64,000 bases of DNA. Origin: Halorussus salilacus (GTDB lineage: Archaea > Halobacteriota > Halobacteria > Halobacteriales > Haladaptataceae). The DNA lies in the NCBI RefSeq assembly GCF_024138125.1, contig NZ_CP099993.1, forward strand, positions 496,001 through 560,000, read 5' to 3'. Below, piece by piece: positions 53,076 to 61,723 of this stretch. Below the pieces are notes generated by a model, which worked only from the letters and a program-made list of their open reading frames with translations, had not been told where the DNA came from and ran no database searches. The position numbers were made by a program, and so were the translations under genes. Numbering within the stretch: the first letter of the stretch is position 1; every line of letters begins with the position of its first letter.

Positions 53076-54121
53076 CGGGAGCGCGCATCCTGGTTCCGGT
53101 TCGCGATTCGTCCACGCTTCGCAACACGGTGGCGTACGCCGCCACCACCGCGGCCGAGTCCGACTCGGAGCCGCGTCCGACCATCCACTTCGTCTATCCC
53201 GTGAGCCAGCGAATCACCCCCGGCCAACGCCCCGCGGATGCCGAGGAACTCCTCGGCCGCGTCGAGGCGTGGATCGAGGAGGACCTCGCGGAGTACGACG
53301 CCGACGTCGGCGTCGAGACCGGCTTCGTCGCCGAGGGCGAGTACCTGTTCAATCCCCGCGACTACGCAGACGTGCTCGGTCGGTACGCCCGCGAGAACGC
53401 CATCGAGACGGTCGTCCTCGACCCCGAGTTCAATCCGCTGGGGATGACACCCCTCCTTCCTCCGCTGGAGACCGAACTCGAACGGGCGGGCCTCGACGCC
53501 GAGGTCGCGCCGGTCGACCGGCCGACGCGGCGGTTCCCCATCGTCCGGCGCGCCAGCCTCGGCCAGTTCGTGGTGCTGTTCGGCTGGGCGTTCGGGTTCT
53601 ACCTCGTCATCGCGGGGTCGCTCGCGCCGTTCGAACTCGCGACCGGGGCCATCTCCGGCCTCGTGGTCGCGGGCCTGCTGTGGCGCATCTCGCTGAGCGG
53701 GTTCGCCAACGTGGGTCGGCTGGTCGGCCGACTCGTCCGGATGGGGCTGTACGCGCCCCTTCTGGTGTGGGAGATCGCGAAGGCGAACGTCCAGATCGCC
53801 TACGTCGTGCTCCACCCCGACCTCCCCATCGACCCCGAGGTCGTGGAGTTCGACGCCGCGGTCTGGTCGGAGCTACCGGTGACGACGCTGGCCAACAGCA
53901 TCACCCTCACGCCGGGGACGCTCACCGTCGACGTGAACCGACAGAAATTCACGGTTCACGCGCTGACGACCGATTCGCGTGAGGACCTCCTCGACGGGGG
54001 GCTCGAACGGGCGGTCCGGTTCGTCTTCTACGGCCGGTCGGCGGCCGACATCCCGAGTCCGGCCGAGCGCGCCGGGGACTCGAACGACACCGAGACCACA
54101 ACGGAGAGTGACACAACGTGA
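53072..54121 (+). CDS. mnhE: Mrp antiporter subunit E with Usp-like N-domain
   Basis: 349 residues. Residues 1-155 form a universal-stress-protein-like domain (ARILVPVRDSSTLRNTVAYA); residues about 165-300 are the MnhE/MrpE subunit (FVVLFGWAFGFYLVIAGS, LANSITLTPGTLTVDV). First structural gene of the Mrp operon. Fusion to Usp is known in haloarchaea and may sense nucleotides. It overlaps mnhF by 4 nt (GTGA). Confidence 0.9.
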   Translation: MTGARILVPVRDSSTLRNTVAYAATTAAESDSEPRPTIHFVYPVSQRITPGQRPADAEELLGRVEAWIEEDLAEYDADVGVETGFVAEGEYLFNPRDYADVLGRYARENAIETVVLDPEFNPLGMTPLLPPLETELERAGLDAEVAPVDRPTRRFPIVRRASLGQFVVLFGWAFGFYLVIAGSLAPFELATGAISGLVVAGLLWRISLSGFANVGRLVGRLVRMGLYAPLLVWEIAKANVQIAYVVLHPDLPIDPEVVEFDAAVWSELPVTTLANSITLTPGTLTVDVNRQKFTVHALTTDSREDLLDGGLERAVRFVFYGRSAADIPSPAERAGDSNDTETTTESDTT

Positions 54122-54393
54122 CATTCATCAGCGACGTGTTGTTGACCGCGGCCGCCGCCTTCGTCCTCATCTCGCTCGTGGTCGTGTACCGACTCGTCCG
54201 CGGGCCGACGATGCAGGACCGGGTCATCGCGGTCAACGTCATCGGTTCGAACATCGTGGTGACCATCGCGCTGGTCGCGGGCGCGTACCGCGACGTCGGC
54301 GCGCTCGACATCGCCATCGTCTACGCCCTGCTGAACTTCCTGATGAGCATCGCCATCTCGAAGTTCACCGTCGAGCGGGGTGGTGTGCTGTGA
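54118..54393 (+). CDS. mnhF: Mrp antiporter subunit F
   Basis: 91 residues, three helices, with the MrpF signature RLVRGPTMQDRVIAVNVIGS. GTG start within the GTGA overlap with mnhE. Structural subunit needed for Na+/H+ exchange. Confidence 0.92.
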   Translation: MTFISDVLLTAAAAFVLISLVVVYRLVRGPTMQDRVIAVNVIGSNIVVTIALVAGAYRDVGALDIAIVYALLNFLMSIAISKFTVERGGVL

Positions 54394-54779
54394 CGCCCCG
54401 TGAGATAGCCGTCCTCGTGCTGGCGGCGGGCGGCGTGTTCTTCGCCGTCGTCGCCGCGGTGGGCATCGTTCGGCTCCCCGACCTCTACACCCGGTCGCAC
54501 AGCGCCTCGAAGAGCGACACCCTCGCGGCCGGACTCTCGCTGGCCGCGGTGGCGGTGACGTTCGGACTCGACGTCTCGACCGTCAAGGCGGTACTCCTGC
54601 TTTTGTTCATGTTCATCACGAATCCGACCGCCGCCCACGCCATCGCGCGGGCGGCCGCCGAGGAGGGCATCGAGCCGTGGACCAGAGACGGGGCCGACAG
54701 CGGGTCGGCCGACGGAACGGGGTCCGGGCCGACCGACGGAACGGGGTCCGGGCCGACCGAGAGGGAGGTCGAGGAATGA
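54390..54779 (+). CDS. mnhG: Mrp antiporter subunit G
   Basis: 129 residues from GTG 54390: helices and VGIVRLPDLYTRSHSASKSDTL are diagnostic MrpG. The C-terminal tail contains an 8-residue duplication (PTDGTGSG) from a 24-bp tandem repeat near 54703-54760. Overlaps neighbours by 4 nt on both sides. Confidence 0.92.
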   Translation: MTPREIAVLVLAAGGVFFAVVAAVGIVRLPDLYTRSHSASKSDTLAAGLSLAAVAVTFGLDVSTVKAVLLLLFMFITNPTAAHAIARAAAEEGIEPWTRDGADSGSADGTGSGPTDGTGSGPTEREVEE

Positions 54780-55309
54780 GTCCCCTCGAACTCACCCTGC
54801 TGGGGTTCGTGCTCGCGACCGCGCTCGCCACCGCGGTGCTCCGGGACGTGCTCGGCTCCATCATCGCGTTCGCCGCCTACAGCCTCGGCATGGCGGTCAT
54901 CTGGGTCGTGCTCCGCGCGCCCGACGTCGGCCTCACCGAGGCCGCCGTCGGCGCTGGCGTGACCACGGTCCTGTTCCTGTTGACCATCGCCAAGACCGTC
55001 CGGCCGTCGGGCCAGCGGACCATCGAGCGCCTCGACCTCCCCGCGCTCGGGGTCGCGCTCGCGCTGGTCGGCGTGCTCGCGACCACGCTCGGGGCGCTCC
55101 CGCCGGTCGGCGGCGCGGAGACCCCGGTCGCGACCTCCGAGGTGACCGCCTACTACCTCGACAACGCCTACGAGGAGGCGGGCGTCAAGAACGCCGTCAC
55201 CGCGGTGCTGGCGGCCTACCGTGGGTTCGACACCCTCGGGGAGGCGGTCGTGGTGTACGCCGCGGGCGTCGGTATCTTGGTCGTGCTTCGAAAGGAGGTG
55301 TTCGCGTGA
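54776..55309 (+). CDS. DUF4040/MnhB-like antiporter subunit
   Basis: 177 residues. N-terminal half is the DUF4040 (MrpA C-terminal/MbhD-like) domain: ATALATAVLRDVLGSIIAFAAY, APDVGLTEAAVGAGVTTVLF. In archaeal Mrp operons this piece of MrpA is a separate gene. The C-terminal part (EAVVVYAAGVGILVVLR) resembles MbhE. Coupled to mnhB by GTGA. Confidence 0.88.
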   Translation: MSPLELTLLGFVLATALATAVLRDVLGSIIAFAAYSLGMAVIWVVLRAPDVGLTEAAVGAGVTTVLFLLTIAKTVRPSGQRTIERLDLPALGVALALVGVLATTLGALPPVGGAETPVATSEVTAYYLDNAYEEAGVKNAVTAVLAAYRGFDTLGEAVVVYAAGVGILVVLRKEVFA

Positions 55310-55839
55310 GCGAGACGCCCCCGGACGAGGAGGCCGACGCCGCGCGTGACCCGGAGGCCGAGGCCCCCGAGGCCGTCTCGAACGGAGCGGAGCCCCGCCC
55401 CTACGTCGAGAGCCCCATCATCATGGCGACCGTCCGGGTCGTCGCGCCCTTCGTGTTCACGTTCGGGCTGTTCATCATGTTCCACGGCGCGGACTCGTCG
55501 GGCGGCGGCTTCCAGGGCGGGGTCATCGTCGGCACCGTCATCCTGATGCTGGGCATCGCGTTCGGCATCGAGCCGACCCGCGAGTGGGTCGACCCGGAGA
55601 CCGTCATGGTGATAATCGGCCTCGGAACGCTCGGCTTCGTGGCTGTCGGGGTCGGCACGGTGGCGCTCGGCGGGGCGTTCCTCGACTACCCCGTGTTCGG
55701 CGACGCGTTCGGCATCCCCCACCCGAGCAAGTACGGCATCGAGCTGGTCGAACTCCTCATCGGCGTCATCGTCTCCGGCATCATCACCGGCCTGTTCTTC
55801 GCCATCGCGGCCGGGATGCAGGGAGGTGAGACGGCGTGA
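55306..55839 (+). CDS. mnhB: Mrp antiporter subunit B
   Basis: 177 residues: acidic N-terminal extension of about 35 residues then the MrpB domain (SPIIMATVRVVAPFVFTFGLFIMFHG, GGGFQGGVIVGTVILMLGIAFG). GTG start in GTGA overlap. Confidence 0.93.
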   Translation: MSETPPDEEADAARDPEAEAPEAVSNGAEPRPYVESPIIMATVRVVAPFVFTFGLFIMFHGADSSGGGFQGGVIVGTVILMLGIAFGIEPTREWVDPETVMVIIGLGTLGFVAVGVGTVALGGAFLDYPVFGDAFGIPHPSKYGIELVELLIGVIVSGIITGLFFAIAAGMQGGETA

Positions 55840-56192
55840 TCGACCTGCTCGCGTCGCGGTACTACTACCTCGTGACGTTCGTGCTGCTGGGGGTCGGCAC
55901 TTACATGATGATCGGCAACCGCAACCTCGTGAAGAAGGTCATCGGGATGAACGTGTTCCAGACGGGCATCTTCCTGTTCTTCATCGCGGCGGCCTACCTC
56001 GACGGCGCGAACCCGCCCGTGCTGACGGCCGACGCGCCCCACGTCAGTCCCCTCCCCCACGTCCTCATCCTGACCGCCATCGTGGTCGGGGTGAGCCTCA
56101 CCGCGGTCGCGCTGGGGCTCATCGTGCGAATCCACTCCGAGTACGGCACGCTCGACGCCGATGTCCTCTGGGAGGTGCGCCACGATGACTGA
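55836..56192 (+). CDS. mnhC: Mrp antiporter subunit C (NuoK-like)
   Basis: 118 residues, three helices, GTYMMIGNRNLVKKVIGMNVFQTGIFLFF is the NuoK/MrpC core with the buried acidic and basic residues. GTG start; overlaps mnhD by 8 nt. Confidence 0.93.
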   Translation: MIDLLASRYYYLVTFVLLGVGTYMMIGNRNLVKKVIGMNVFQTGIFLFFIAAAYLDGANPPVLTADAPHVSPLPHVLILTAIVVGVSLTAVALGLIVRIHSEYGTLDADVLWEVRHDD

Positions 56193-57591
56193 CCTCGTCC
56201 CCATCGCGGTCGCCGTCCCGATAATCGGCTCGGTGGTCGCGCTACTGGCGGGACTGGTCCGCTCGGAGACGGGGTGGCCGGTCGCGCTCGCGGCGTCGGT
56301 CGCGCAGGTCGGACTCGCGGTCGAACTCGCCCGACGCGCGTTCGTCGAGGGAACCATCCGGTACGTCGTCGGCGGGTTCGAGGTGCCCTACGGCATCGAA
56401 CTCGTGATAGACGGCCTCTCGGCGTCGGTGCTCGTCCTCGTGGCGGTCGTCGCGCTCGGGGTGCTGAGCTACGCCCGGGCCGCGGGACCGCGCTCGAACG
56501 CGTTCTACGCCGCGTACCTCCTGCTGGTCGCGGGGCTGTCGGGGATGACCATCACCGGCGACCTGTTCAACATGTACGTCTTCCTCGAAATCACGGGGCT
56601 GGCGGCGTACGTGCTGGTCGCCAGCGACGACGGCGGTCGGTCGGCGGTCGCGGCGCTCCGGTACCTCCTCATCGGGACGGTGGGCGCGTCGCTGTTCCTG
56701 CTGGGCATCGGCTACCTCTACATCGGGACCGGGACGCTCAACATGGCCGACCTCGCCGGACTGCTCGCCGAGGACGTGGGCCACGCCTCGACGCTCGCGC
56801 GGGCGGCGTTCGCGTTCGTCGTCGTCGGCCTGTTCATCAAGGTCGCGGTGTTCCCGCTTCACACCTGGCAACCCGAGGCGTACGCCGCCTCGCCCGACTC
56901 GGTGTCGGGGCTCATCTCGGCGCTGGTCTCGACCGTCTCGGCCTACGCGCTGATTCGCGTGGTCTACACGGTGTTCACCGCCGACTTCCTCGCGGCGAAC
57001 CCCTTCGCCCGGGACCTGCTCGCGGCCGCGGCGATGGTGAGCATCGTCGCCGGAAGCGTGCTGGCGGTCGCTCAGACAGAGGTCAAGCGCATGCTGGCCT
57101 ACTCGTCGGTCGCCCAGTTCGGCCTCGTGGTCGCGGGGGCATCGCTCGCCAACGAGACCGCGATGGTCGGCGCGGCGGTCCACCTCGTCGGCCACGCCGT
57201 CGTGAAGGGCGGACTGTTCCTCGCGGCCGGAGCGGTCGCGACCGCCACCGGTGCGCGCACGGTCGCCGAGTACGACGGTCTCGCCGACCGCCTGCCGGTC
57301 GGCGCGACCGCGCTGGGCGTCCTCGCGCTGACGATGGTGGGCATCCCGCCGACCGTCGGCTTCGTCGGCAAGTGGTACATCGCGCTGGGCGCAGTCGAGT
57401 CCGGGGCGTGGGTGCTGACCGCGGTCATCGTCGCCAGCACCCTGCTGACGCTGGCGTACTTCGCCCGACTCGTCGAGCGGATGTTCTTCCGCGAGGCGTC
57501 GGTCTCCTCGCCGACCGGCGAGGAGACCGACGCCCGCCCGGAGGGGCCGACGTGGTCGCCGACGGCGACACGGCCGCCGAGACCGACGTGA
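56185..57591 (+). CDS. mnhD: Mrp antiporter subunit D, apparently frameshifted at 3' end
   Basis: 468 residues as read, a NuoN/MrpD-type proton-conducting subunit (ITGDLFNMYVFLEITGLAAYV, HTWQPEAYAASPDSVSGLIS, VKRMLAYSSVAQFG). After MFFREASV the frame runs into a Pro/Thr tail. The -1 frame instead encodes an acidic linker and a final membrane helix ending at 57746, 3 nt before the next gene. A missing G in the run 57543-57546 would explain it. See the separate entry for the displaced C-terminus. Confidence 0.88.
   Translation: MTDLVPIAVAVPIIGSVVALLAGLVRSETGWPVALAASVAQVGLAVELARRAFVEGTIRYVVGGFEVPYGIELVIDGLSASVLVLVAVVALGVLSYARAAGPRSNAFYAAYLLLVAGLSGMTITGDLFNMYVFLEITGLAAYVLVASDDGGRSAVAALRYLLIGTVGASLFLLGIGYLYIGTGTLNMADLAGLLAEDVGHASTLARAAFAFVVVGLFIKVAVFPLHTWQPEAYAASPDSVSGLISALVSTVSAYALIRVVYTVFTADFLAANPFARDLLAAAAMVSIVAGSVLAVAQTEVKRMLAYSSVAQFGLVVAGASLANETAMVGAAVHLVGHAVVKGGLFLAAGAVATATGARTVAEYDGLADRLPVGATALGVLALTMVGIPPTVGFVGKWYIALGAVESGAWVLTAVIVASTLLTLAYFARLVERMFFREASVSSPTGEETDARPEGPTWSPTATRPPRPT
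57501..57528 (+). repeat. 12-bp perfect hairpin within mnhD
   Basis: GGTCTCCTCGCC (57501-57512), loop GACC, GGCGAGGAGACC (57517-57528). It lies about 15 nt before the G run where the reading frame appears to shift. Confidence 0.85.
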
Positions 57592-57746
57592 CGGCCACCG
57601 ACGGCGGGCCGCTCGCCCCCGGCGGCGTCTCGCTCGGGATGTACGCGGTCGTCGTCGCCGCCGCGTTGCTTGGCGTCGCGCTCGGCGCGGCCGCCTTCGA
57701 GTACGCACAGCTCATCGAATCGACCGTGACCGCCCTCCTCTCGTGA
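57547..57746 (+). other. Out-of-frame C-terminus of MnhD
   Basis: In the -1 frame relative to mnhD it reads ADVVADGDTAAETDVTATDG, then LGMYAVVVAAALLGVALGAA (a membrane helix) and a stop at 57744-57746. The next gene starts at 57750. The tight spacing, matching the rest of the operon, argues that this is the real mnhD end. Confidence 0.7.
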
Positions 57747-57749
57747 ACA

Positions 57750-59399
57750 ATGACTGAGATAGATTCTCTCCGACCGGTCGCCGCGGTGGTGGTCTCGCTC
57801 GTCGCAATCGCACCCATCTTCGCCTCCCGCGGGCGTCCGAACGTCCGGGAGGCGTGGACCATGCTGGCGGCCGTGGGGACGTTCGGGGTCGTCGCGAGCA
57901 TGGTCCCGGGCGTGCTCGCGGGCGACACCTACGTCACCGACTTCGGGACGTTCGTCCCCGAGGTCTCGTTCGCGCTCCGGGCCGACCCGCTCGGAGTCCT
58001 GTTCGCCCTGCTGGCGAGCACGCTGTGGATCGTGACCAGCCTCTACAGCATCGGCTACATGCGCGGGCTCGCCGAGCACGGCCAGACGCGGTACTTCGCG
58101 GCGTTCGCGGGGAGCGTGGCGTCGGCGGTCGGCGTGGCGTTCGCCTCGAACCTCGTCGTCCTGTACGTCTTCTACGAGCTGCTGACGGTCGCGACCTACC
58201 CGCTGGTCGCCCACGACGAGACCGACGAGGCCCGCGCCGCCGGGCGCAAGTACCTCGCGTACACCTTCGGCGGTGGGGTCGCGGTGCTGGCCGGGATGCT
58301 GCTCGTGTTCCTGCTGACCGGCACGGTCGACTTCTCGGCGGGCGGCATCGCGGCGCTCGCTGAGGCCGACCCCGCGATGGCTCGGGCGGCGTTCGCCCTT
58401 CTGGTCGCCGGGTTCGGCGTGAAGGCCGCGCTGATGCCGATGCACTCGTGGCTGCCCGACGCGATGGTCGCGCCGACGCCGGTCTCGGGACTGCTCCACG
58501 CGGTCGCGGTCGTCAAGTCCGGCGTGTTCGGCATCGCCCGCGTGGTGCTCGACGTGTTCGGGCCCGACCTCGTCGGCGACCTCGGGATGGGGCTTCCGCT
58601 CGCGGCTGTCGCCGCCTTCACGCTGCTCGTCGCGAGCGTCATCGCGCTCCGACAGGACAACTTGAAGCGCAGGCTGGCGTTCTCGACGGTGAGCCAGCTC
58701 TCGTACATCGTGCTGGGACTGGCGATACTCCACCCGATGGCGCTGGCCGGAGGACTCCTCCACATCCCCGCCCACGCGTTCATGAAGCTCACGCTGTTCT
58801 TCTGCGCGGGGGCCATCCACGTCGAGACTCACACCGACGACATCTCCGACATGGCGGGCATCGGAAAGCGGATGCCCCTCACGATGGGCGCGTTCGGGGT
58901 CGCGGCGGCCGGGATGGCGGGCATCCCGGTCGTGGCCGGGTTCGTGAGCAAGTACTACCTGCTCATCGGTAGCGCGTCGGCCGGGCAGGTCGCGTTCACG
59001 CTCGCACTGCTGGTCTCGGGCGTGCTCAACATCGCGTACTTCTGGCCCGTGGTCTACACCGCCTTCTTCGAGTCGCGGGGCGACGAGGACGAAAAGCCCC
59101 TGCTCGAAGGGGCCCTCGGCGGTCGGTTCGGCGGAGGCGGCGACGACTACGCGACCGACGGCGGTCACGACGACCACGACGGGAGCGACGACCACGCCGA
59201 ACACGCCGACCACGGACACCGCCACACCGGCCCGTGGGAGCGCCGTGCGCCCACCGGCGCGGAGTCGACGTGGTTCATGCTGTTCCCCATCCTCTTCGCG
59301 GCGGCGGGGTCGGTCGTGCTCGGGGTCGTCCCCGACGCGGTCGCGTTCCTCGACATCGTTCGTCTCGTCGTTAGCGGCGCGACGGGGGTGAGCGTCTGA
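57750..59399 (+). CDS. Mrp antiporter MrpA/D-type proton-channel subunit
   Basis: 549 residues, about 14 helices, NuoL/M/N-like: SNLVVLYVFYELLTVATYPLV, MPMHSWLPDAMVAPTPVSGL with the channel Lys/His, KRRLAFSTVSQLSYIVLG. A His/Asp-rich hydrophilic segment (about residues 460-490) precedes the last helices and could bind metal. It is the second of three paralogous channel subunits; it overlaps the third by one base (TGATGG). Confidence 0.9.
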   Translation: MTEIDSLRPVAAVVVSLVAIAPIFASRGRPNVREAWTMLAAVGTFGVVASMVPGVLAGDTYVTDFGTFVPEVSFALRADPLGVLFALLASTLWIVTSLYSIGYMRGLAEHGQTRYFAAFAGSVASAVGVAFASNLVVLYVFYELLTVATYPLVAHDETDEARAAGRKYLAYTFGGGVAVLAGMLLVFLLTGTVDFSAGGIAALAEADPAMARAAFALLVAGFGVKAALMPMHSWLPDAMVAPTPVSGLLHAVAVVKSGVFGIARVVLDVFGPDLVGDLGMGLPLAAVAAFTLLVASVIALRQDNLKRRLAFSTVSQLSYIVLGLAILHPMALAGGLLHIPAHAFMKLTLFFCAGAIHVETHTDDISDMAGIGKRMPLTMGAFGVAAAGMAGIPVVAGFVSKYYLLIGSASAGQVAFTLALLVSGVLNIAYFWPVVYTAFFESRGDEDEKPLLEGALGGRFGGGGDDYATDGGHDDHDGSDDHAEHADHGHRHTGPWERRAPTGAESTWFMLFPILFAAAGSVVLGVVPDAVAFLDIVRLVVSGATGVSV

Positions 59400-61150
59400 T
59401 GGACCCGATAGTTCCGCCGTTCGTGCCCGTCCTGCTGGCGGCGCTCGTGCTACCGTTCGTCGGGCGACGAGTCGGCCACGCGCTGGGCGTCCTCGCCACC
59501 GCGGCGGTCGTCCCCTACGTCTGGCTGGTTCCCGAGGGCACCCACCTCCCGGCGGAGCTGTTCGGCTTCCCGGTGGTGCTGTTCAATATGGACGCCTTCT
59601 CGCAACTGATGGGGCTCATCTTCGGGTTCATCGGCGCGGCTGCGGTGCTGTACTCGTACGCGAGCGACGCCGAGAACGTCCAGACCGCGTTCGCGCTGAG
59701 CTACGTCGCCAGCAGTCTCGGCGCGGTGTTCGGCGGCGACTGGCTCTCGCTGCTGTTCTTCTGGGAGCTGATGGCGGTCACCTCGACCCTGCTGGTGTGG
59801 CACCACGGCGGCCGCGCGGTCCGGGCGGGCTTCCGGTACGCCCTGCTCCACGGCGTCGGCGGGACGCTCCTGATGGCCGCCATCGTCTGGCACTACGTCG
59901 AGACCGGCACCTTCCTGTTCACGGACGAGGGCATCGTCGCCGGGTTCCCGCAACTGCTGGCAGCCATCGGCATCGGCGTCAACGTCGGGTTCGTGGGCCT
60001 CCACGCGTGGCTTCCCGACACCTACCCGCGCCCCCACATCGCCGCGAGCGTGTTCCTCTGCGTCTACACCACAAAGACCGGCGTGTACGGCATGTACCGG
60101 GCGTTCCCCGACGGCGAACTCGCCATCGCCTACATGGGCGGCATCATGGCCGTGTTCGGCGCGACGTACGCCCTGTTCCAGAACGACATGCGCCGCCTGC
60201 TGTCGTACCACATCCAGTCGCAGGTCGGCTACATGGTGGCTGGGGTCGGCATCGGGACGGCACTGGGTCAGGCCGGTGCGATGGCCCACGTCTTCAACCA
60301 CATCCTCTACAAGGGCCTGCTGTTCATGACCGCGGGGGTCGTCATCTACCGGACCGGCAAGGAGAGCCTGAAGAAGCTTGGCGGGCTCGGCCGCGAGATG
60401 CCGGTCACGGCCGCCGCGTTCACCGTCGCGGCGCTCTCAATCGCGGGGTTCCCCGGGTTCAACGGCTTCGTCAGCAAGGGCATCGTCATCTCCGCGAGCC
60501 ACTACACCTTCGAGAAGGGACCGCTCGCCGTCGGCGACTTCTACACCCTCGAACTGTTGCTCCTCATCGGGGGCGTCGGCACCTTCCTCTCGTTCATCAA
60601 GTTCGGCTACTACGCGTTCCTCCACGGCGAGTACGACGGAAGCGTCGAGGACGCCAACCGCGGCCAGACCGTCGGGATGGTCCTCGTGGCCGCGCTCTGT
60701 GTCTTCTACGGCATCTTCGACGGCGCGCTGTTCGCCATCCTGCCCTTCGACGTGACCACCGAGGCGGTCGTCTCACACGAGTACGTCACCTACACGGTGG
60801 GCCACGTCGTCGAGGGGCTGGCGCTGGCGGCCATCGCGCTCGTCGGGTTCGTCCTCATCAAAAAGCCCCTCGCGAAGTACGGCGGGGCGGTCCCGGACGT
60901 AGACGCCGTCTACAACCCCGCGGCGTTCTACGGCACCCGGTCGCTCGTGGTCGGCGTGACCGAACTCTACGCCGCGGTCGACCGCCTCGCGGTCGCCGCG
61001 GCGCGGGCCGCGACCGTTGGCGTCGCCCGCCTCGGTCGCGGTGCCGTCGAGGTGGTCGGCGGCCGGGAGATCGAGGTCAGGACCGACATCCGCGGGGGCG
61101 TCCTGCTCGTGGTGGCCGCGCTCGTGGTCGCGCTGGCCGTGGTGCTGTAA
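59399..61150 (+). CDS. Mrp antiporter D-type subunit, third paralogue
   Basis: 583 residues, 14-15 helices: LLFFWELMAVTSTLLVWHHGG, GLHAWLPDTYPRPHIAASVF, RRLLSYHIQSQVGYMVAG. Related to mnhD and the preceding gene. The C-terminus adds an amphipathic helical segment and a last membrane helix. Final gene of the operon 53072-61150; the following 570 bp contain repeats only. Confidence 0.9.
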   Translation: MDPIVPPFVPVLLAALVLPFVGRRVGHALGVLATAAVVPYVWLVPEGTHLPAELFGFPVVLFNMDAFSQLMGLIFGFIGAAAVLYSYASDAENVQTAFALSYVASSLGAVFGGDWLSLLFFWELMAVTSTLLVWHHGGRAVRAGFRYALLHGVGGTLLMAAIVWHYVETGTFLFTDEGIVAGFPQLLAAIGIGVNVGFVGLHAWLPDTYPRPHIAASVFLCVYTTKTGVYGMYRAFPDGELAIAYMGGIMAVFGATYALFQNDMRRLLSYHIQSQVGYMVAGVGIGTALGQAGAMAHVFNHILYKGLLFMTAGVVIYRTGKESLKKLGGLGREMPVTAAAFTVAALSIAGFPGFNGFVSKGIVISASHYTFEKGPLAVGDFYTLELLLLIGGVGTFLSFIKFGYYAFLHGEYDGSVEDANRGQTVGMVLVAALCVFYGIFDGALFAILPFDVTTEAVVSHEYVTYTVGHVVEGLALAAIALVGFVLIKKPLAKYGGAVPDVDAVYNPAAFYGTRSLVVGVTELYAAVDRLAVAAARAATVGVARLGRGAVEVVGGREIEVRTDIRGGVLLVVAALVVALAVVL

Positions 61151-61264
61151 ACCCCCGCGATAGACTGCATCACCCTATTTTATCGGCCGTCGAGACGACC
61201 CGGAGTGTCGCCCGATTCACGTTCCACCGGGCGCTCGCCCAACGAATCATCCGCTGGAAATCGG

Positions 61265-61336
61265 CCGGTGACACAATCCACCGAGAAACGCCCGGTGACA
61301 CAATCCACCGAGAAACGCCCGGTGACACAATCCACG
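61265..61336 (+). repeat. 27-bp tandem repeat, about 2.7 copies
   Basis: Unit CCGGTGACACAATCCACCGA plus GAAACGC: copies at 61265-61291 and 61292-61318 and a partial copy from 61319. It adjoins the family 2 element. Confidence 0.9.
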
Positions 61337-61490
61337 GGGTGGGACTGAAAGGGGCCGCCCGGTCGCGGGCCGCAGGCCCGTGGTCGTCTCTGCGGGCCAC
61401 TATTTCCGCGCCGGTGCTGTGCGTTGCGGGGGAGGCGCGGAAATATCCCGCAGAGCGACCGCGAGCGGGCGGGGGCTTTCGGGGTGTTCG
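61336..61490 (+). repeat. Repeat family 2, copy 3
   Basis: GGGGTGGGACTGAAAGGGGC (61336-61355), hairpin-rich centre (GCGGGCCGCAGGCCCG), right end GCGAGCGGGCGGGGGCTTTC. The right end is then amplified in tandem. Confidence 0.7.
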
Positions 61491-61590
61491 CGGTTTTGGA
61501 AGCTGTCGTGGGTAGCGAGCGGGCGGGGGCTTTCGGGGTGTTCTCGGTTTTGGAAGTCGTCGTTGATAGCGAGCGGGCGGGGGCTTTCGA
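61460..61590 (+). repeat. 54-bp tandem repeat, about 2.4 copies
   Basis: Units 61460-61513, 61514-61567 and partial 61568-61590, each beginning GCGAGCGGGCGGGGGCTTTC. An open frame crosses it (54 is a multiple of 3) but it precedes the promoter of the next gene. Confidence 0.9.
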
Positions 61591-61723
61591 GGAGGAATTC
61601 ATGGTGACTGCTCCCCGGGCACGTCGCGAGCAGACGATGACTTTCGCAGTCCGAACCACGCTACACCATACCGAGTACGGACCGAGACCGTCACCTTTTA
61701 TTGGCACGTCGAGTACCCCCAAC

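Noticed and set aside
61336-61355. CRISPR repeat (GTGGGACTGAAAG)
   Set aside because: Only single copies occur at three distant sites with no spacer array and no cas genes. It is part of repeat family 2.
59797-61515. 572-codon frame overlapping the last Mrp gene
   Set aside because: Arg/Pro-rich out-of-frame shadow of the channel subunit.
61424-61723. 100-residue N-terminal extension of the phosphoribosyltransferase containing 18-residue repeats
   Set aside because: It arises from the 54-bp tandem repeat being a multiple of three. A TATA box at leaderless distance supports the start at 61724.
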